41,095 nucleotides of DNA, from positions 1 through 41,095 of the IMG/VR virus record IMGVR_UViG_3300022562_000309; one strand, 5' to 3'. Within the stretch, counting starts at the first letter, position 1, and each line of letters starts with the position of its first letter. The position numbers and the translations under genes are program-made. This DNA is from a virus. Positions 32,471-39,218 of this stretch are shown piece by piece. The notes under the pieces were generated by a model. The model made no database searches and was not told the origin of the DNA. It saw only the letters and a program-made list of their open reading frames with translations.

Positions 32471-32757
32471 CGCTCCTCCTCCCGGTACCCGGCCGCCCTG
32501 GTCCAGGTGTCCATCCACGCTGCCTGCCACTGGCCGACCTCGAACTCGAACCTCCGATGCTCGGACACGGCGGCAGGCCAGTAGGGGTTGTCGTTGCCGG
32601 GGTGTAGCGGGCCACACCCGGCCAGCGGTGGCCGCAGGTGGAACGGCTGCCACAGGTGGGTGCGGTACGCCGACTTCACCACCTCACGTGCGGCCTCCTG
32701 GCGGGCGAGCTTCGCCACGCCGTCGAAGGCGAGCAGTTGCTGACGGATGTCGCTCAT
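32467..32757 (-). CDS. Early protein of unknown function
   Basis: A 96-residue protein. Start 32757 has GGGGGTGAGG upstream and overlaps the upstream stop (ATGA). It is Trp-rich (THLWQPFHLRPP, NPYWPAAVSEHRRFEFEVGQWQAAWMDTW). No family recognised. Confidence 0.6.
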   Translation of the reverse strand: MSDIRQQLLAFDGVAKLARQEAAREVVKSAYRTHLWQPFHLRPPLAGCGPLHPGNDNPYWPAAVSEHRRFEFEVGQWQAAWMDTWTRAAGYREEER

Positions 32758-33164
32758 GACCTCACCCCCTGAATGGTCGGGTCCCACTGGACCAGGACCA
32801 GCGGCTCACCGCAGTCACGGCAATCCACACCTTTATCCCCAAGTGGGGGACGACCGCCGCCCATCCGCCCGTACGGCTGGCCGCAGTTCTGGCACTCCGG
32901 CATCGGTGCGCCGGGAGGCCGGCCGGTCTGCGTCGGTCGCACGGGTGGCGGCGGTGGTGTGCCAGCGCACGACCGCAGGATGTGGCAGGCCAGGCCGGAC
33001 GGGTTGGTGGCGTTCGGTCCGATGCCCGAGGTGATCGCCTCTGCGATGGAGTCAGGCGTCCACCCCTTCTCGAGTGCCTGTCGGTACGCCTCGCGCTCCG
33101 CAAGTTGCGGGACGAACCGACACCGAGCGGAGAGTTGCCCGAGTAGGTCGTTGATGTCGCTCAT
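32754..33164 (-). CDS. Zinc-ribbon early protein
   Basis: A 136-residue protein. The helical N-terminus (NDLLGQLSARCRFVPQLAEREAYRQALEKGWTP) is followed by a Pro-rich linker and a C-terminal zinc ribbon (PECQNCGQPYG, then VDCRDCGEPLV). The start at 33164 overlaps the upstream stop and has GGAGCG upstream. The layout (helical domain plus ribbon) is compatible with a nucleic-acid-binding role. A palindrome lies 11 bases upstream. Confidence 0.62.
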   Translation of the reverse strand: MSDINDLLGQLSARCRFVPQLAEREAYRQALEKGWTPDSIAEAITSGIGPNATNPSGLACHILRSCAGTPPPPPVRPTQTGRPPGAPMPECQNCGQPYGRMGGGRPPLGDKGVDCRDCGEPLVLVQWDPTIQGVRS

Positions 33165-33487
33165 CGGTCGCTCCGTTCACTGGGTGAACACGCCAGACTC
33201 AGCCTCCGGGCAGAGGTCTGCCGGAACCTCACCGAACGTGTGCTCGGCCGCATCTGCTCCGCGTGTGTGCCCCGTGGACGAGTGTCCGGCTCCCCGGCTG
33301 ACCTTGCCGGTTCGGGGCGCGCCTGTTGAACCACCTCTGACGTGGGTTTGAGCGGCTGTAGATTCCTCCGCCGTGCTGCTGTAACCTCAGCACCAGGTCC
33401 TCGCAATGACCCAAGGATGCCCCTGAGATGCCAGTCCGTCAAGGACTCGGAACTTGGGGGCATTTCCTTTGATATCCTCACGTTCAT
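33161..33487 (-). CDS. Early ORF with atypical codon use
   Basis: A 108-residue ORF. ATG 33487 has GGAGGA upstream, and the stop overlaps the next ATG (ATGA), both favouring a real gene. However, codon use departs from neighbours (AGG, ATA, TCA, AAG, GAA early on), and an alternative frame is equally G/C-ending over 33229-33414. The C-terminal part is Arg/Ser-rich and includes the palindrome (SPSE). It may be a decaying or recently acquired gene. Confidence 0.4.
   Translation of the reverse strand: MNVRISKEMPPSSESLTDWHLRGILGSLRGPGAEVTAARRRNLQPLKPTSEVVQQARPEPARSAGEPDTRPRGTHAEQMRPSTRSVRFRQTSARRLSLACSPSERSDR
33175..33189. repeat. Dispersed palindrome copy 8 (sense centre CCA)
   Basis: GTTCACTGGGTGAAC, inside the 3' end of ORF 33161-33487 and just upstream of the ribosome-binding site of gene 32754-33164. 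Confidence 0.9.
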
Positions 33488-33506
33488 CACTTCCTCCAAG
33501 GGTGAT

Positions 33507-33544
33507 GAGAGGGGCCGGGTGCTGGGGAAGCCCCGGCCCCTCTC
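33507..33544 (-). terminator. Hairpin terminator between early units
   Basis: GAGAGGGGCCGGG (33507-33519) pairs perfectly with CCCGGCCCCTCTC (33532-33544), a 13-bp stem with a 12-base loop. It lies 6 bases downstream of the stop of gene 33551-33916. Confidence 0.85.
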
Positions 33545-33550
33545 GCTTGC

Positions 33551-33916
33551 TCAGGCCCCCCGCTTCGCCGCTGCGATGTCGGGGTCGAGACCCAGGCTCA
33601 CATCGGTCGGCTCATCGACGGGCTGCGGAACCGACACGACCGGGGCGATCTGCCCCTTGAGGCCGGGGTACTTCTCAAGCAGCTCCTCCACCTGCTGGCG
33701 AGCCTTCTCCTCTGCGGCGAGGCGTCGGAGTGTCGCCTTCTGCTCCGGTGTCGGCTCGGGCACGTACTCCCCGAGACCGTGCGCTGTGTAGTACGCCTGC
33801 ATCTGGGCGAGGAAGTCCTTGGGGTGCTCCTCTGCCAATGCGTTGAGGGCCTGCGCTCGGGCCACACGCTTGAGTGCGCCGACCTCCTTGGCGCTCAGTG
33901 TCTGGGTGTTCGCCAT
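33551..33916 (-). CDS. Early helical protein following SSB
   Basis: A 121-residue helical, charged protein (KEVGALKRVARAQALNALAEEHPKDFLAQM, PEQKATLRRLAAEEKARQQVEELLEKYPG) with a Pro/Val-rich C-terminus. It is transcribed with SSB (10-base gap, GAGGAGGAAG before ATG) and ends at a terminator. A partner of SSB or of recombination is possible by context only. Confidence 0.65.
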   Translation of the reverse strand: MANTQTLSAKEVGALKRVARAQALNALAEEHPKDFLAQMQAYYTAHGLGEYVPEPTPEQKATLRRLAAEEKARQQVEELLEKYPGLKGQIAPVVSVPQPVDEPTDVSLGLDPDIAAAKRGA

Positions 33917-33926
33917 GCTTCCTCCT

Positions 33927-34340
33927 CTAGAAGGGTGCGTTCTCGGGGGCGGGTGCCGCCGAGGCTGTCGTGCGCTCGGTGCGCTTGACGGTGACTGAAC
34001 GGAAGTCGAGCCCGACCCCCACGTGGTCAGCGGTGACCTTGTACTTGCTCCGCTTCTCTCCTTCCTTGGTCTCCCAATGCTCCTGCTTCACCTGCCCGAC
34101 GACGATCACCTTGTCGCCCGGCTGCAGGTCGCTGTCGGCGAGGTTCTCGGCGGTCCTGCGCCATGCCACGCAGTCCCAGTACGTCTTGTCGACGTCCTCG
34201 TACCCACCGGTCTCGGTGCGGCGGCGGTCGACGGTGACCAGGCTGAACACAGCCAGGGCGTGACCGTTGGCGGTGAACTTCACCTCCGGTGGTGAGACCA
34301 ACCCACCAACCACCGTGATGACGGGGTTGCCGTGGAACAT
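33927..34340 (-). CDS. ssb: Single-stranded DNA-binding protein
   Basis: A 137-residue OB-fold SSB. The bacterial SSB signature is clear: VVGGLVSPPEVKFTANGHALAVFSLVT, YWDCVAWRRTAENLADSDLQPGDKVIVVGQVKQ, and an Ala/Pro-rich C-terminal tail ending ENAPF. The short tail ends in a hydrophobic residue but lacks the DDDIPF-type acidic tip, so host-partner docking may be weak. ATG 34340 overlaps the upstream stop (TGATG) with TAGGAGG upstream. It works with the Rad52-type protein and nuclease in DNA metabolism. Confidence 0.92.
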   Translation of the reverse strand: MFHGNPVITVVGGLVSPPEVKFTANGHALAVFSLVTVDRRRTETGGYEDVDKTYWDCVAWRRTAENLADSDLQPGDKVIVVGQVKQEHWETKEGEKRSKYKVTADHVGVGLDFRSVTVKRTERTTASAAPAPENAPF

Positions 34341-34459
34341 CACTGCCTCCTATCTCTCTCTCTCCATACGGGTGCCGAACTCTGACACGCCGCACACATC
34401 GGCTCGTCCTTGAGCCGCTGCGTTGTCCACCCACCACACTGCACGCAGCGGGCGATCAT
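34340..34459 (-). CDS. 39-residue zinc-ribbon peptide
   Basis: Short gene directly upstream of ssb: MIARCVQCGGW, then PMCAACQSS, giving two CxxC pairs and a basic C-terminus (WRERDRRQ). Its stop overlaps the ssb ATG. A dispersed palindrome (34462-34476) ends 3 bases upstream of its start codon, so no ordinary ribosome-binding site is present; coupling to the upstream gene is likely. Confidence 0.6.
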   Translation of the reverse strand: MIARCVQCGGWTTQRLKDEPMCAACQSSAPVWRERDRRQ

Positions 34460-34461
34460 CT

Positions 34462-34476
34462 GTTCACTCGGTGAAC
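34462..34476. repeat. Dispersed palindrome copy 9 (sense centre CGA)
   Basis: GTTCACTCGGTGAAC on the plus strand. On the minus strand it supplies the last codons and the TGA stop (FTE-stop) of gene 34464-34784. Confidence 0.9.
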
Positions 34477-34784
34477 GCATCTCCGATTCTCCCGGTCTCG
34501 GCCATCAACTTCTCGAGGTCGCCCATCAGCGCAGCGAAGTCCTCAATGGTCATCATGACCATCACATCGTTAGCTCCGGGCGTCGAGAACACTAGGGCGG
34601 TGCGCCCACCAGTGACCCGACGCATCTGCGTCGTGATCGACGGCCACGTCCTGCCCGACGTGTACGAGACAGTCCATCGGTTCGTCAGCCACAGTTGCTG
34701 GCCGACCACCCGCCCGGTCACCCCGAACGAACGCATCGAGGCGAGCAGGCGGGTGGCCGCAGCCTTCCCGTACGTGGCCTTCAC
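34464..34784 (-). CDS. Early protein of unknown function
   Basis: A 106-residue protein from GTG 34784, which overlaps the upstream stop (GTGA). The N-terminal half (KAAATRLLASMRSFGVTGRVVGQQLWLTNRW) and the C-terminal acidic helix (MTIEDFAALMGDLEKLMAE) suggest a compact alpha/beta fold. Its reading frame ends within a dispersed palindrome. No family recognised. Confidence 0.6.
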   Translation of the reverse strand: MKATYGKAAATRLLASMRSFGVTGRVVGQQLWLTNRWTVSYTSGRTWPSITTQMRRVTGGRTALVFSTPGANDVMVMMTIEDFAALMGDLEKLMAETGRIGDAFTE

Positions 34785-35047
34785 TTGCCCACGTACCTGA
34801 CGTAGAGGGTGCCCCGGCTCACCTTCGGCAGGGCGTGGTCGACACGTGTCTCGGCCTCCCAGTCCTCCGGCGGTTGGAACGCAGCGACACGCCCCTGCTT
34901 GATGTGCGTGGACGTGGAGCGGGACACGTCGTCCAACCTGCCCCACTCGCCGGGATGCTGACGCAGCCTGGCAGCCACGGCATCCCAGTCCACCCGAGGG
35001 CGGCCACCCTTGCCGGGCGGCGGGATGTCCTTGACCAACTCGACCAT
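34781..35047 (-). CDS. Small actinophage/actinobacterial-type protein (PGEW motif)
   Basis: An 88-residue protein with GGRPRVDWDAVAARLRQHPGEWGRLDDV and a second half rich in aromatic/acidic residues (GRVAAFQPPEDWEAETR). Proteins with this W...L...PGEW pattern are common in actinobacteria and their phages, from memory, and are uncharacterised. Start 35047 has GAGGAGATTGAG upstream. Confidence 0.65.
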   Translation of the reverse strand: MVELVKDIPPPGKGGRPRVDWDAVAARLRQHPGEWGRLDDVSRSTSTHIKQGRVAAFQPPEDWEAETRVDHALPKVSRGTLYVRYVGK

Positions 35048-35059
35048 CTCAATCTCCTC

Positions 35060-35860
35060 TCACTCGTTGTCGTAGATGGATGCGAACAGGGCCTTCGCCT
35101 GCTCGGGGCCGGTGTGCTTGGACAGCAGACCCAGCGTGAGCAGCGCCATCTGGTAGTTGATGTCGATTTCCAGCGCACGCTGCGCCCACAGGGTGCTCCG
35201 CATCATGTCCCCGGTGAGCATGTAGCCCAGCGCCGCCACCGTCGCCGCCGATGCGGACGGGTAGCGGCGTGCGGACTCGGCGACTTCCTCCACCAGCGGA
35301 GGCAGGTCGGCGTCGGCCACCTTGGTCCACTCGTAGAGGTGCCGGTCCCGCACGTCCACGTCGTCCAGCGACTCGATGAGCCTGGCCTGCTCCGGTGTCA
35401 GAACCTGGTCGTTCGGCTTGACCTCAGCCTCGATGGCTGCCCGGTCGGGTGCGATCACCTCCCCGTGGTACGCCAGCGCAGCGGTCAGCTCCGACTCCTG
35501 CCACGGCTTCGTCGCCAGGGTGGTGCCGGTCCGCATCGAGTAGACGAGCCTCCCCTCGACCACGTACCAGTCGGCGAACCTCTCGGAGATGCTGCCCATC
35601 TCGGCGGTGAGGTGGTCAGCGTCGTCCTCGTCCACGTCGAACGACACCCCGAGCATCGTCGTCGCCTCGCACGCTGCGAACTGGGTCATCACCCACGCTG
35701 CGTTCAGGTCTGGCGCTTCGGCGATGGCCGCCGACTCGACCCGGTTGCCCCTCAACCACACGATCACCACCTCCCCGTCGTGAGGGACTCGCTTGACCAG
35801 GCCGGGCACGGCTGCCACCAGGTCTGCTGGTGTGCGGACACCCACTGACATCGGCTCCAT
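35060..35860 (-). CDS. DUF4192-family protein
   Basis: A 266-residue protein matching the actinobacterial DUF4192 pattern: RTPADLVAAVPGLVKRVPHDGEVVIVWLRG near the N-terminus, TPEQARLIESLDD in the middle, and a TPR-like C-terminus (AATVAALGYMLTGDMMRSTLWAQRALEIDINYQMALLTLG). The family occurs in many actinobacterial chromosomes and has no established function. Its presence in a compact phage early operon is notable. ATG 35860 overlaps the upstream stop (TGATG). Soluble and cytoplasmic by composition. Confidence 0.78.
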   Translation of the reverse strand: MEPMSVGVRTPADLVAAVPGLVKRVPHDGEVVIVWLRGNRVESAAIAEAPDLNAAWVMTQFAACEATTMLGVSFDVDEDDADHLTAEMGSISERFADWYVVEGRLVYSMRTGTTLATKPWQESELTAALAYHGEVIAPDRAAIEAEVKPNDQVLTPEQARLIESLDDVDVRDRHLYEWTKVADADLPPLVEEVAESARRYPSASAATVAALGYMLTGDMMRSTLWAQRALEIDINYQMALLTLGLLSKHTGPEQAKALFASIYDNE

Positions 35861-37053
35861 CACTCCTCCTCAGCGGTGAGCATGAACTCGGGGGCGTTGA
35901 ACACGACGGTGCTCTCGTCCACGGAGTCGTACTCGAACTCGTTGTTGGCGGCGTAGTCGGAGAAGGTGTTGCGAACGTCCATCGAGGGGCGGAACCGGTG
36001 AGCGGCGAGAACGCGGCGCACGTTGTCCATGGCGTCGTCCTCGTCGGTCGCCACCACTCCGGTGACCAGGAAGTACCCGCAGTCCATCGCCGGGTCGGTC
36101 TCGACACGGACGGAGAACGTGCGCTTGTTGCGCTGCGCCCGCATCGGCACGTGCAGGTGCTCGTTCAGCCCCTCGATCACGGTCTCCGCTTCGGAGCACC
36201 ACTGCCGGTCGGCGGCTTCCCGCCAGAACACGTCGCCGATCAACTCGATGTCGGATGCGTGCTGGGCGTGGGCCTTGGCCAACTCGTCACGGAGCCGGGT
36301 CACCTCGTCGGTGTTCACCGAGTGAACAGTCCGCACCAGGTGGCAGGGCAGGACGTACCAGCCGTTGCTGAGGATGACCCGTGACTGGCCCGCCACCAGC
36401 CGCACCTCCTCGACGACGGACTCGGTGCCGATGAAGTGGTCGGGCACCCCGATGTCGTGCAGTGAGGTGTCGCCGTTGTCCTGGACGGTGACGGTCTGCC
36501 TCACCGGGAACAGCCGCTTGGCCTTGTCGAACATCAGGTTCGACACGAACCGCTTGCCTTCACCGGTCGAGAAGAAGGCGGCGGCGAGCGAGGCCTGGCA
36601 CCAGGCGGTGCGCTGCAGCTGCAGGTCGACGCCGGGCTGCACGTCGTTGGTGTCGTTGTTCACCCACTGGGCGACGGATTCACGCCAGGTCTCGTCGGCG
36701 GGTGCCTCGTCGGGGAAGGTGATGTCGTTCACTGTGATCGCGGTCATGCTGTCCTCCAAGGACTCGTTGTGTTCGGTGATGAGTGACCGGAGCCAGGCCC
36801 CAGCCGGAATCCACCGGCCAGGGTCGCCCCGGTGGTAGGTGTCGCCGCAGGCTGCGGCGATGTAGCGGTACAGCAGTTGGCCGTTGGCCTCGTCGGTGGC
36901 CCGCTCGTCGTAGACGGACCGGGCGAACCACTCCCTGATGCCCTGCGCCGCCCGCTGTCGGTATGCGGGTCCCCCTCTGGCGGGACGTTGGTCTCCGAAC
37001 CTCCGCCCGTCGAGGAACTGCTCGACTGCCTTGTCGGCGAGGGTGGCGGTCAT
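35860..37053 (-). CDS. Large early protein of unknown function
   Basis: A 397-residue protein, the largest leftward gene. The N-terminal about 100 residues (MTATLADKAVEQFLDGRRFG, GIREWFARSVYDERA) could be a separate domain. An internal ATG at 36748 with GGAGGACAGC upstream could start a second, shorter product (MTAITVNDITFPDE). The centre has a beta-rich part (VRQTVTVQDNGDTSLHDIG). A dispersed palindrome is in frame (VHSVN). A helical stretch follows (TRLRDELAKAHAQHASDIELIGD), then an acidic C-terminus. GGAGGCG precedes the start, which overlaps the upstream stop. No family recognised. Confidence 0.65.
   Translation of the reverse strand: MTATLADKAVEQFLDGRRFGDQRPARGGPAYRQRAAQGIREWFARSVYDERATDEANGQLLYRYIAAACGDTYHRGDPGRWIPAGAWLRSLITEHNESLEDSMTAITVNDITFPDEAPADETWRESVAQWVNNDTNDVQPGVDLQLQRTAWCQASLAAAFFSTGEGKRFVSNLMFDKAKRLFPVRQTVTVQDNGDTSLHDIGVPDHFIGTESVVEEVRLVAGQSRVILSNGWYVLPCHLVRTVHSVNTDEVTRLRDELAKAHAQHASDIELIGDVFWREAADRQWCSEAETVIEGLNEHLHVPMRAQRNKRTFSVRVETDPAMDCGYFLVTGVVATDEDDAMDNVRRVLAAHRFRPSMDVRNTFSDYAANNEFEYDSVDESTVVFNAPEFMLTAEEE
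36313..36327. repeat. Dispersed palindrome copy 10 (sense centre TCG)
   Basis: GTTCACCGAGTGAAC on the plus strand, in frame (VHSVN) inside gene 35860-37053. It is the only copy well inside a long leftward gene besides that in the nuclease. Confidence 0.9.
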
Positions 37054-37409
37054 GACGTCGCCTCCTCACTGTTCACTGAGTGAACGCAGTCGTCGGTCAG
37101 GCAGTCGGGGCACACCCCGACCCGAACCACCGCTGATGCGAACGCTGCCGAGTACCAGCGGTCCCGCTCGGTGCCGACGAAGGACTCGTCGAGTGCGCGT
37201 GCGCCGGTCAGCATCGCCAGCGCAGCGGCGTAGTCGGTGAGCACCGTGTCACGTGCGGCTCGGAAGTAGAACGCCGAGTCAGTGGCCGGTGGCCCGTCGA
37301 AGTGTCGTGCTGTCTGCTCGAGGTAGATGGCGTGGTGCGCCAGTCGCCGGATGAACCGGTCCACCTTGTCCTGCAGATCGTTACCTCTGTGAAGGTCGTC
37401 GCCGTTCAT
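37050..37409 (-). CDS. Early helical protein
   Basis: A 119-residue helical protein (DKVDRFIRRLAHHAIYLEQTARHFDG, FYFRAARDTVLTDYAAALAMLTGARAL) with a C-terminal CPDCLTDDC that may bind zinc. ATG 37409 follows GGAGGGAAC. It is first after the candidate promoter at 37480, with a palindrome in the leader (37430-37444) and another near its own 3' end. The stop overlaps the next start. Confidence 0.65.
   Translation of the reverse strand: MNGDDLHRGNDLQDKVDRFIRRLAHHAIYLEQTARHFDGPPATDSAFYFRAARDTVLTDYAAALAMLTGARALDESFVGTERDRWYSAAFASAVVRVGVCPDCLTDDCVHSVNSEEATS
37071..37085. repeat. Dispersed palindrome copy 11 (sense centre TCA)
   Basis: GTTCACTGAGTGAAC on the plus strand, in frame (VHSVN) at the C-terminus of gene 37050-37409 and 18 bases upstream of the next start. 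Confidence 0.9.
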
Positions 37410-37429
37410 GTGTTCCCTCCAAGGGATGT

Positions 37430-37444
37430 GTTCACCGGGTGAAC
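37430..37444. repeat. Dispersed palindrome copy 12 (sense centre CCG)
   Basis: GTTCACCGGGTGAAC between the candidate promoter (37480-37498) and the ribosome-binding site of gene 37050-37409, in the untranslated leader. Confidence 0.9.
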
Positions 37445-37479
37445 AGGATGTGTCGGGATGGTGAGATGGAACTGCGTCC

Positions 37480-37498
37480 ATACTATCAGGCGTGTCAA
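37480..37498 (-). promoter_or_regulatory. Candidate leftward promoter (shared 19-bp motif, copy B)
   Basis: Minus strand TTGACACGCCTGATAGTAT, with extended -10 TGA-TAGTAT, matching copy A at 31433-31451 in 17 of 19 positions. It overlaps the stop codon of gene 37495-37776 and precedes the 37050-37409 operon. Confidence 0.5.
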
Positions 37499-37776
37499 GC
37501 CGAAGGAGACGAGTCATCACCCCCGTCGAAGTCCCCGATGCCATGCAGCATCTCGTCGTTCCCCTGCGCCCAGAGGTCGAAGTGCACCTCGGTGTGCGGC
37601 TCCTCCGGTGGGCTGACGGTGACCTCATAGTCGCCGACCGGGTTCGGGTTCACGAACGAGTCGGTGACCGTCCACTCCCCGTTGTCGAGCAGGCTCAGCG
37701 CCTGGTGGTAGTTCTCGGCGTCGACGGTGCCCTTCACGACGACCTCGTACACCTTGAGTTTCACGGTGCGTTCCAT
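37495..37776 (-). CDS. Small acidic beta-rich early protein
   Basis: A 93-residue protein (MERTVKLKVYEVVVKGTVDAEN then YHQALSLLDNGEWTVTDSFV) that looks like a compact alpha/beta fold followed by an acidic C-terminus (GIGDFDGGDDSSPSA). Start 37776 lies 2 bases after the upstream stop. Function unknown. Confidence 0.65.
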   Translation of the reverse strand: MERTVKLKVYEVVVKGTVDAENYHQALSLLDNGEWTVTDSFVNPNPVGDYEVTVSPPEEPHTEVHFDLWAQGNDEMLHGIGDFDGGDDSSPSA

Positions 37777-37778
37777 GG

Positions 37779-38063
37779 TCACACCATCCATTCGGGGTGG
37801 CGGGCCAGGAACTCGGCGTCGGGGTGAGGTGCGGCGGCGTCCAGTTCCCCGGTCAGGAGGACGGTGGTCGCCCCGCCGCTGCCCTTCCCCGGGGTGAGGG
37901 TCACCAGGTAGCGGGCCCTCCCCGTCTCCTCATCGACGGTCAGCTGCACCTTGAGCGCACCCTGCCATCCGGCTGCGGTGACGGTGAGCCCGGAGGTCTC
38001 CGACCCGAGGCGGCTTGCCCCCTCGCCTCGCCGTCCTTGCACCTTGCCGTAGAACCTCGCCAT
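37779..38063 (-). CDS. Small early protein
   Basis: A 94-residue protein with N-terminus ARFYGKVQGRRGEGASRLGSE, followed by a beta-rich region with LKVQLTVDEETGRARYLVTLTPG. The MARFYGKVQG...ASRLG beginning recurs in small actinophage proteins, from memory, without known function. GGAGGCGAG precedes ATG 38063, which lies 1 base after the upstream stop. Confidence 0.65.
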   Translation of the reverse strand: MARFYGKVQGRRGEGASRLGSETSGLTVTAAGWQGALKVQLTVDEETGRARYLVTLTPGKGSGGATTVLLTGELDAAAPHPDAEFLARHPEWMV

Positions 38064-38064
38064 C

Positions 38065-38229
38065 TCACTCGCCTCCAAGGTTGGACTCGTCGGTGTACCC
38101 GTCGAACCATCCCTCACCCCGGGTGTCGGGGCGTTGGCAGTGGGCCTGCGCCTGGTCCAGCGTGAGCCCTCGGACGATGACCTCTCGGGGTCGGTCGGGG
38201 TCGGAGAAATACCTGACGATTGCGTACAT
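38065..38229 (-). CDS. 54-residue early protein
   Basis: Begins MYAIVRYFSDPDRPREVIVRG and contains TLDQAQAHCQRPDT and WFDGYTDE. The pattern of a short beta-hairpin followed by LxxAQxHCxxPxTxG is common among small actinophage ORFs. ATG 38229 overlaps the upstream stop (TGATG) with GAGGAGCG upstream. Confidence 0.65.
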   Translation of the reverse strand: MYAIVRYFSDPDRPREVIVRGLTLDQAQAHCQRPDTRGEGWFDGYTDESNLGGE

Positions 38230-38450
38230 CACTCGCTCCTCGTTTCGCTGATCGGTGGGATGAGCCCCGCCGATTCGTCCTTGATGCGTTCGGCCTTGTT
38301 GCCCTGCCCGATGACCAGGCAGATGAGCAGACCAGCGGTGATAAGCGCCGCCAGCCCGAAGATCAGCACGGTCTCGCCTCGCTTGGTCAGTCGCCACACG
38401 TAGGGCTCGAGCCCGTCGATGGTGGTCGAGTCGTGGTCGTAGTTGTCCAT
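38229..38450 (-). CDS. Small single-pass membrane protein
   Basis: A 73-residue protein with one membrane helix at about 28-48 (VLIFGLAALITAGLLICLVIG), an acidic N-terminus and a charged C-terminus (NKAERIKDESAG). The start overlaps the upstream stop. It could be a superinfection or membrane-associated early factor; no motif supports a specific role. Confidence 0.62.
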   Translation of the reverse strand: MDNYDHDSTTIDGLEPYVWRLTKRGETVLIFGLAALITAGLLICLVIGQGNKAERIKDESAGLIPPISETRSE

Positions 38451-38539
38451 CACTCCTCCTCCTCCTGGGTGAATATGTCGCTCTCCTCACGGACGATGCG
38501 CTCCCACATCAGCGCCTCGTAGATCGGCGTCAGGTCCAT
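38450..38539 (-). CDS. 29-residue acidic peptide
   Basis: Starts MDLTPIYEALMWERIVREES and ends in an acidic run (QEEEE). ATG 38539 has GAGGAGGAGAAC upstream, and the stop overlaps the next ATG. Too short for standard gene calls; supported by the ribosome-binding site and the overlap. Confidence 0.5.
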   Translation of the reverse strand: MDLTPIYEALMWERIVREESDIFTQEEEE

Positions 38540-38559
38540 CTCGTTCTCCTCCTCGGGCT

Positions 38560-38574
38560 GTTCACTCGGTGAAC
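38560..38574. repeat. Dispersed palindrome copy 13 (sense centre CGA)
   Basis: GTTCACTCGGTGAAC in the short gap between gene 38580-39002 and the 29-residue peptide gene, just upstream of its ribosome-binding site. Confidence 0.9.
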
Positions 38575-38579
38575 ACATC

Positions 38580-39002
38580 TCAGTACCCAGCCGCTTCGGC
38601 TTGGTAGTCCCTCGTCTCCCACTCGGCCCGGCATTCGGGGCTGTTGCACATCCGCGCGTCGAGCGACCAGTAGCCCTCGTCGGTCGGCGACTCGGCGTGC
38701 ATCTCGTCGGCGTCGAGCACGATGGTCGTCCGGTACCCCGACCAGGGCACGCTGTCGAGCATGGCTTCCCGCGCCCACATCTCGGGCGTGTCGGCGAACG
38801 GGTCGTCCGTTCGGGGCAGCACGTAGGTCTCGTGGCTCATCTGCCCGTCGCAGTCCCGGCTCATCCGGTAGGTGTGCAGGTGGACTGTGTTCGCCCACGA
38901 CGTGTCGTCGGTGTGCGTCCACTCTTGGTACTCGGCGGCCCAGTGAACGGGTCGCGGTTCGTGGTCGGTGCAGGTGCAGCTCGGTGTCCCGTTGGTGAGC
39001 AT
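38580..39002 (-). CDS. Early protein with Cys/His clusters
   Basis: A 140-residue acidic protein: CTCTDHEPRPVHW near the N-terminus and MCNSPECRAEW near the C-terminus could together bind a metal. Rich in Trp and Asp. ATG 39002 follows GAGGAGACCGAG; GTG 39023 is an alternative, placing the palindrome over the start. Function unknown. Confidence 0.62.
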   Translation of the reverse strand: MLTNGTPSCTCTDHEPRPVHWAAEYQEWTHTDDTSWANTVHLHTYRMSRDCDGQMSHETYVLPRTDDPFADTPEMWAREAMLDSVPWSGYRTTIVLDADEMHAESPTDEGYWSLDARMCNSPECRAEWETRDYQAEAAGY

Positions 39003-39012
39003 CTCGGTCTCC

Positions 39013-39198
39013 TCAGTGTTCACTCGGTGAACAGATGGTCAGGCAGTGGGCGTGGTCGCCGTCGTCGTGGCGGCGCAGGATGTCGGCACCCAGCGGGTCG
39101 CCGATGTCGCCGTGCCCCTGGCAGTAGTCGATTGGCTCGCCGCACGCTGGGCACTCTGGCGGGAGGTGGCGGGTGTCTGTCGGGTGTTCGGGTCGCAT
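39013..39198 (-). CDS. Zinc-ribbon peptide
   Basis: A 61-residue protein with PECPACGEPIDYCQGHGD and HDDGDHAHCLTIC, a Cys/His-rich arrangement likely to bind zinc. ATG 39198 has GGAGACC upstream. Its end overlaps the palindrome at 39018-39032 (SPSEH). Confidence 0.6.
   Translation of the reverse strand: MRPEHPTDTRHLPPECPACGEPIDYCQGHGDIGDPLGADILRRHDDGDHAHCLTICSPSEH
39018..39032. repeat. Dispersed palindrome copy 14 (sense centre CGA)
   Basis: GTTCACTCGGTGAAC, covering the 3' end of gene 39013-39198 and lying just upstream of the ribosome-binding site of gene 38580-39002. Confidence 0.9.
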
Positions 39199-39218
39199 GG
39201 TGTCGGTCTCCAATCTGT

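Noticed and set aside
37492-37827. Rightward ORF starting inside the second 19-bp motif, mirroring gene 31445-31786
   Set aside because: It is antisense to gene 37495-37776, which has a credible protein, and its product is low-complexity shadow sequence.
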